Below are positions 6,747 through 9,213 of a stretch of DNA of 9,213 bases, piece after piece. Every line of letters starts with the position of its first letter. Within the stretch, counting starts at the first letter, position 1. The translations under genes and the position numbers were made by a program. The notes under the pieces are model-generated. The model was not told the DNA's origin and did no database searches. It worked only from the letters and a program-made list of their open reading frames with translations. Source of the stretch: Rhodospirillaceae bacterium (lineage in GTDB: Bacteria > Pseudomonadota > Alphaproteobacteria > CADEGL01); contig JABIRQ010000402.1 of the NCBI GenBank assembly GCA_018699755.1, forward strand, positions 1 to 9,213. Reading direction: 5' to 3'.

Positions 6747-6772
6747 GTGATAGCGCGTGGTGATAGCGCGTG
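6747..6772. repeat. Perfect 13-bp tandem repeat
   Basis: GTGATAGCGCGTG occurs twice, head to tail, at 6747-6759 and 6760-6772. It lies in the 144-bp gap between the small unknown gene and the HAD gene, about 73 bp upstream of the HAD start. It may be a direct-repeat operator or a simple duplication. Confidence 0.9.
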
Positions 6773-6778
6773 CCGGCG

Positions 6779-6800
6779 CAGTCCGAAAGCGGGCGGACTG
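6779..6800 (-). terminator. Hairpin downstream of the small unknown gene
   Basis: CAGTCCG (6779-6785) and CGGACTG (6794-6800) form a 7-bp stem around an 8-base loop, 18 bp after the stop of the gene at 6819-7097. No U-run follows, so termination is uncertain. Confidence 0.4.
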
Positions 6801-6818
6801 TCGCCCCGCGGCGGCGGT

Positions 6819-7097
6819 TCAGGCGGTGCCGGCGCGCTCTTCGAAATGCTCGAAGAAGGTCTTCAGCGCGAGAGATCGCGGACCGTCTTCGTAGCCTTCG
6901 ACATGGGGGCGCTTCATGACGACCTTGTAGCGCACATGGGGGATGCCGAAACCGTCGGCATAGACCCCCAGGACCGAAGCCGTCTCAATCGTCCGGTCGG
7001 CATGGATATGCCTGAACTTCGCCCCCGGTTTCACGTATTCCAAGCGATTGCCGCGCTTGAAGAAGGTGCTGGTCAGATTTCGATTCTTCGGATCCAT
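6819..7097 (-). CDS. Conserved-looking small basic protein of unknown function (92 aa)
   Basis: I do not recognise a named family. From memory it resembles short proteins of other alphaproteobacteria with a similar plan: an FFKRGNRLEYV start (residues 12-22), a central ADRTIETASVLGVYADGFGI segment (33-52), a PHVRYKVVMKRP segment (53-64), and a GPRSLALKTFFEHF end (72-85). The alternating pattern in the middle suggests a small beta-barrel or SH3-like sheet, but that is inference. There is no signal peptide, membrane segment or cysteine. ATG at 7097 is chosen because a G-rich site (GGGGG) lies eight bases before it and the product starts just before the conserved-looking part. A TTG at 7133 in the same frame would add 12 residues but lacks a Shine-Dalgarno. 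A good promoter lies about 60 bp upstream. Confidence 0.7.
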   Translation of the reverse strand: MDPKNRNLTSTFFKRGNRLEYVKPGAKFRHIHADRTIETASVLGVYADGFGIPHVRYKVVMKRPHVEGYEDGPRSLALKTFFEHFEERAGTA

Positions 7098-7153
7098 GAA
7101 TGGCGCCCCCGCGCGCAAGTATCGCCGCGACAAAACGGCTTTACTATGAGCTG

Positions 7154-7181
7154 TTTATACCGGACAGTTGAGATCACGCAA
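7154..7181 (-). promoter_or_regulatory. Promoter for the small unknown gene
   Basis: On the minus strand, TTGCGT (7176-7181), a 16-bp spacer and TATAAA (7154-7159), matching the -10 consensus at 5 of 6 positions. Transcription would begin near 7147, giving a leader of about 50 nt before ATG 7097. Confidence 0.6.
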
Positions 7182-7335
7182 GAGCAAATGTGGCAACGGG
7201 CACCCCTTTTGTCCTTGACCACAAACTCCCAGAAGGAATTCCGTCGAGGCGCGCCATGCGCTCTCGAGGCGTTTCCGAAATATGGCTTCCGCAAGCGGCC
7301 TGTGTTACCGATTCGTAATATGGATTCGTCAAGGA

Positions 7336-7364
7336 TTGGATCGCTCCTCGACTGGAGATAGAAT
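7336..7364 (+). promoter_or_regulatory. Promoter for the serine-hydrolase homologue
   Basis: TTGGAT (7336-7341), a 17-bp spacer and TAGAAT (7359-7364), with 5 of 6 matches in the -10 and 4 of 6 in the -35. Transcription would start near 7371, leaving about 90 nt before ATG 7462. This argues against the in-frame start at 7282, which lies upstream of the promoter. Confidence 0.6.
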
Positions 7365-7449
7365 CGCGGGCCGTCACTCACCGGAACCAGCCCAAAGAAT
7401 CGATAAAGAGGCCAAGGGACAGGCAACCCCCTTCCTGCCACGGGACGAT

Positions 7450-7454
7450 GGAGA
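7450..7454 (+). promoter_or_regulatory. Ribosome binding site fixing the start at 7462
   Basis: GGAGA lies seven bases before ATG 7462 and supports this start over the upstream in-frame ATG at 7282. Confidence 0.65.
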
Positions 7455-7461
7455 ACCTATT

Positions 7462-8742
7462 ATGTGTGCCGCCCAACACCGCGAATCCTCGGTTCCGAAC
7501 GCCCGTTTCTTCCCGACCCTCCGTCTTCGCCCTCGTAACATCCAAAATCTCGCGCTTGCCCTGACGACGATGTTGCTGGCCGCAATGCTATCGGGGGGGC
7601 TATCGGGGCCAGCCGCCGCGCAGTCCACGGCCGGGGACGGTGGCAGCGCCCAATGCCCGAACGGCCAAGTCCCTACCGGACAGGAATGCGCCGACACTGA
7701 TGACGTGGCCGCTGGGATTCGCGCCATCGTTGCCGAAACCATCGCCGAACTTCATCTCAAGGCCGTCATCGTCGGCGTCAAGATCGGGGACACGCCGGTT
7801 CTTTCCGAAAGCTGGGGGAAGTCGATGACCGGCGTTCCGGCGACCGGCAACATGCATTTCCGGAACGGAGCAGTGGCGATCGCCTATCTCTCGACGGTCC
7901 TTCTGGAGCTTCAGGATCGGGGTGTTCTCAGCCTGGATGACAGGCTGTCGAAATGGTTTCCCGACTACCCGAAATCCGATCGGATCACGTTGAAAATGTT
8001 GATCAATTCGACCTCCGGCTATACCGATTACGTCAACCTCGACATCCTCCCGCTCTACGAGGACGTTTTCCGGCATTGGACGCCGGACGAACTGATCGCG
8101 ATCGGGCTGTCGCAACCGATGGTCTGCGACCCCGGAACCTGCTTCGCCTACGCCCACACCAATTTCGTCATCCTGGGAAAAGTGCTCAGCAAGGCGACGG
8201 GAAAGCCCGTCGAGGAGCTGATCCGCGAGGGCATCCTGGCTCCTCTTTCCCTGAAAGATACGCGCAGCGAAGCGACCGCCGAAATCCAGCAACCGGTTCT
8301 CCACGCCTTCACCTCGGAACGCGGCATCTACGAGGATTCGACCTATTGGAATCCGTCCTGGACCCTGGCCCGGGGTTCGATCATGACGACCAATGTCCCC
8401 GATCTGTTGACCTCTGCGATCGCGATCGGCTCCGGCGCTCTGTTGTCCGAAAACGGCTATGCCGAGATGATCGCACCGCCGGAAAAGCCGATGTCGCCGT
8501 TCCCTGAAGGTGCCTATTACGGCTTGGGCGTCCTGGTGACGAATTCCTGGATAGTCCAGACCCCGGCATTTGCCGGCTATGCGGCGGCGATGGCTTACCT
8601 CCCCCAGCGGCGAATCGCCATCGCGGTGACCGCGACGATGGAACCCGAGGCCAATGACGAGCTGCGATCGACGGATGTCTTGTTCGCAAGAATCGGCCGC
8701 TTCCTGGCGCCGGACCAGGCCCCGATCATGAGAAGCCGTTGA
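7462..8742 (+). CDS. Secreted beta-lactamase-fold serine-hydrolase homologue lacking catalytic motifs (probable pseudoenzyme)
   Basis: A 426-residue exported protein of the class C beta-lactamase/serine-hydrolase family. The N-terminus has a long basic region with four Arg at 16-25, a hydrophobic stretch at about 30-48, and a likely signal peptidase site after GPAAA (residue 53). Family landmarks are clear: LQDRGVLSLDDRLSKWFPDYP (150-170), ITLKMLINSTSGYTDYV (175-191), FVILGKVLSKATGKPVEELI (235-254), ILAPLSLKDT, and the final sheet YLPQRRIAIAVT. The catalytic motifs are not. The SxxK position reads Ala137-Val-Ala-Ile140, the YxN position reads Tyr230-Ala-His232, and the H/K-T-G position reads Gln366-Thr-Pro368. 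Cys pairs 65/76 and 222/227 could form disulfides in the periplasm. From memory, other bacteria carry a similar clade with SxxK replaced by xVAI. It has its own promoter and converges on malonyl-CoA decarboxylase. Its role is unknown; ligand binding or scaffolding are guesses. Confidence 0.85.
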   Translation: MCAAQHRESSVPNARFFPTLRLRPRNIQNLALALTTMLLAAMLSGGLSGPAAAQSTAGDGGSAQCPNGQVPTGQECADTDDVAAGIRAIVAETIAELHLKAVIVGVKIGDTPVLSESWGKSMTGVPATGNMHFRNGAVAIAYLSTVLLELQDRGVLSLDDRLSKWFPDYPKSDRITLKMLINSTSGYTDYVNLDILPLYEDVFRHWTPDELIAIGLSQPMVCDPGTCFAYAHTNFVILGKVLSKATGKPVEELIREGILAPLSLKDTRSEATAEIQQPVLHAFTSERGIYEDSTYWNPSWTLARGSIMTTNVPDLLTSAIAIGSGALLSENGYAEMIAPPEKPMSPFPEGAYYGLGVLVTNSWIVQTPAFAGYAAAMAYLPQRRIAIAVTATMEPEANDELRSTDVLFARIGRFLAPDQAPIMRSR

Positions 8743-8750
8743 TGCCTCGG

Positions 8751-8795
8751 GGCTTGGCGAACGCCTAGCCGAATCCGGTTTTTCAAATCGGCTGC
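8751..8795. terminator. Convergent-gene terminator region
   Basis: The 53-bp gap between converging genes holds an imperfect hairpin, GGCTTGGC (8751-8758) with GCCTAGCC (8763-8770), one mismatch, and a GAAC loop. A run of five T (8779-8783) follows on the plus strand, eight bases further on. An overlapping structure pairs AGCCGA (8768-8773) with TCGGCT. GCCTAGCC recurs at 8794-8801. Termination here is plausible for both strands, but neither hairpin is textbook. Confidence 0.45.
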
Positions 8796-9213
8796 CTAGC
8801 CTTTCGCCAAAGTCCGGACGGAGGGCGAGGCGGCGATACGCCCGCGCGTGCGATAGGCGTCGTGATTCGCCTCGATCTCGTTCAGGCGGTAGCGGTAGTT
8901 GACCATCAACCCCGCCGAATCCCGCAACCCCTTGGTCGAGACGTCGGCCATCCAGTTCAGCCGTTCGATCCGCGCGCCGTTGGTCAGATGAAAATTCGCG
9001 ACCGGATCGCGCGTTCGCCCGCTTTCGCGCCGCGCCTTCAAGAGATAATGGGCGCAGAGATGGGTCAGCGGCCCCCGCAGGGCAAGGAGCGCCGCCTCGT
9101 CGCGATGCCAGTTTTGGCGCTCCAGCAGATCGCACAAGGCCGCGACATCCTCCACCGGCGGTGACAGCATGGCCAGGGCCTTGCGGTCCTCCCGGCGCAG
9201 CAGGGCATCGGCT
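8796..9213 (-). CDS. Malonyl-CoA decarboxylase, C-terminal 138 residues (5' end outside window)
   Basis: Converts malonyl-CoA to acetyl-CoA and CO2 in the cytoplasm, either controlling malonyl-CoA levels or degrading malonate. The visible part matches the catalytic C-terminal domain of the family: DPVANFHLTNGARIERLNWM followed by ADVSTKGLRDSAGLMVNYRY, which closely parallels the human enzyme (NFHLQNGA, NWMADVS, GLMANYRY). The His codon at 8988-8990 corresponds to catalytic His423 of the human protein. The catalytic Ser domain lies beyond the right edge. The frame stays open to 9213 (ADALLRREDRKALAMLSPPV), so the in-frame ATG at 9170 is an internal Met and not the start. The C-terminus (ASPSVRTLAKG) lacks a peroxisomal SKL, as expected in bacteria. 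It converges on the serine-hydrolase homologue. Confidence 0.92.
   Translation of the reverse strand, partial: ADALLRREDRKALAMLSPPVEDVAALCDLLERQNWHRDEAALLALRGPLTHLCAHYLLKARRESGRTRDPVANFHLTNGARIERLNWMADVSTKGLRDSAGLMVNYRYRLNEIEANHDAYRTRGRIAASPSVRTLAKG

Larger units (their letters stand above)
7098..7461. other. 364-bp divergent intergenic region
   Basis: It separates the small unknown gene (leftward) from the serine-hydrolase homologue (rightward) and holds one promoter for each. Between them, about 7182-7335, the base composition is visibly less GC-rich than the coding parts. The only repeat I see is TCGAGGCG at 7244-7251 and 7264-7271, exactly 20 bp apart. I find no convincing gene in this stretch on either strand. 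Confidence 0.6.

Noticed and set aside
4688..7361. Two long plus-strand open frames (4688-6319 and 5844-7361)
   Set aside because: Both are antisense to clear genes, cross gene boundaries and show no recognisable domain. Long open antisense frames are common in high-GC genomes.
7073..7441. 122-codon minus-strand frame in the divergent intergenic region
   Set aside because: It overlaps the start of the small gene and both promoters, has no RBS, and shows no family resemblance.
7282..7461. N-terminal 60-codon extension of the serine-hydrolase homologue
   Set aside because: It lies upstream of and across the best promoter, has no RBS, and would put 60 extra residues before a good signal peptide. 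The ATG at 7462 has an RBS.
7600..9135. 511-codon minus-strand frame opposite the serine-hydrolase homologue
   Set aside because: It overlaps the malonyl-CoA decarboxylase coding region in a different frame and has low-complexity composition without domain landmarks.
1..9213. CRISPR array, mobile element, phage, toxin-antitoxin or new defence system
   Set aside because: No spaced repeats, transposase, integrase or defence-domain genes are visible. The only tandem repeat has two adjacent copies without a spacer, and the gene content is mostly core metabolism and protein quality control.

Overview
The window is high-GC DNA from an alphaproteobacterium, possibly of the Rhodospirillales. The evidence is the sequence style of ClpX, ClpP and trigger factor, the AceE-like 'transketolase' typical of that class, and the order tRNA-Leu, tig, clpP, clpX. 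The assignment rests on family recognition only. Almost everything is on the minus strand, so the text below follows that strand from right to left. Only one gene, at 7462-8742, is on the plus strand.

Protein quality-control block (1-3338, minus). A tRNA-Leu(UAG) with its own promoter lies about 90 bp upstream of tig (trigger factor). Then come clpP (protease subunit) and the first 233 codons of clpX (unfoldase), which runs off the left edge. Trigger factor receives nascent chains at the ribosome, and ClpXP degrades tagged or misfolded proteins, so the three genes form a folding/degradation unit. The tig-clpP gap holds a near-perfect 14-bp hairpin. The clpP-clpX gap is 234 bp and holds a plausible housekeeping promoter, so clpX is probably also transcribed on its own. 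Trigger factor has a long Lys/Ala-rich tail.

Metabolic block (3422-7097, minus). This holds an 817-codon thiamine-diphosphate enzyme of the AceE/MdeB type (2-oxoacid dehydrogenase E1-like, with no E2 or E3 nearby), a HAD-superfamily hydrolase that lacks residues expected of a true haloacid dehalogenase, and a 92-residue basic protein of unknown function. A perfect 13-bp tandem repeat and a hairpin lie between the last two.

Divergent and convergent block (7098-9213). A 364-bp intergenic region carries back-to-back promoters. One drives the small unknown gene leftwards. The other drives a secreted serine-hydrolase (beta-lactamase fold) homologue rightwards. That homologue has lost all three catalytic motifs of the family and looks like a pseudoenzyme. 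It converges on the C-terminal end of malonyl-CoA decarboxylase, which runs off the right edge.

I see no CRISPR array, insertion sequence, phage gene, toxin-antitoxin pair or defence operon. Most of the window is ordinary core genome. The points most worth a second look are the pseudo-serine hydrolase with its divergent small partner, the trigger-factor tail, and the hairpins and repeats between genes.
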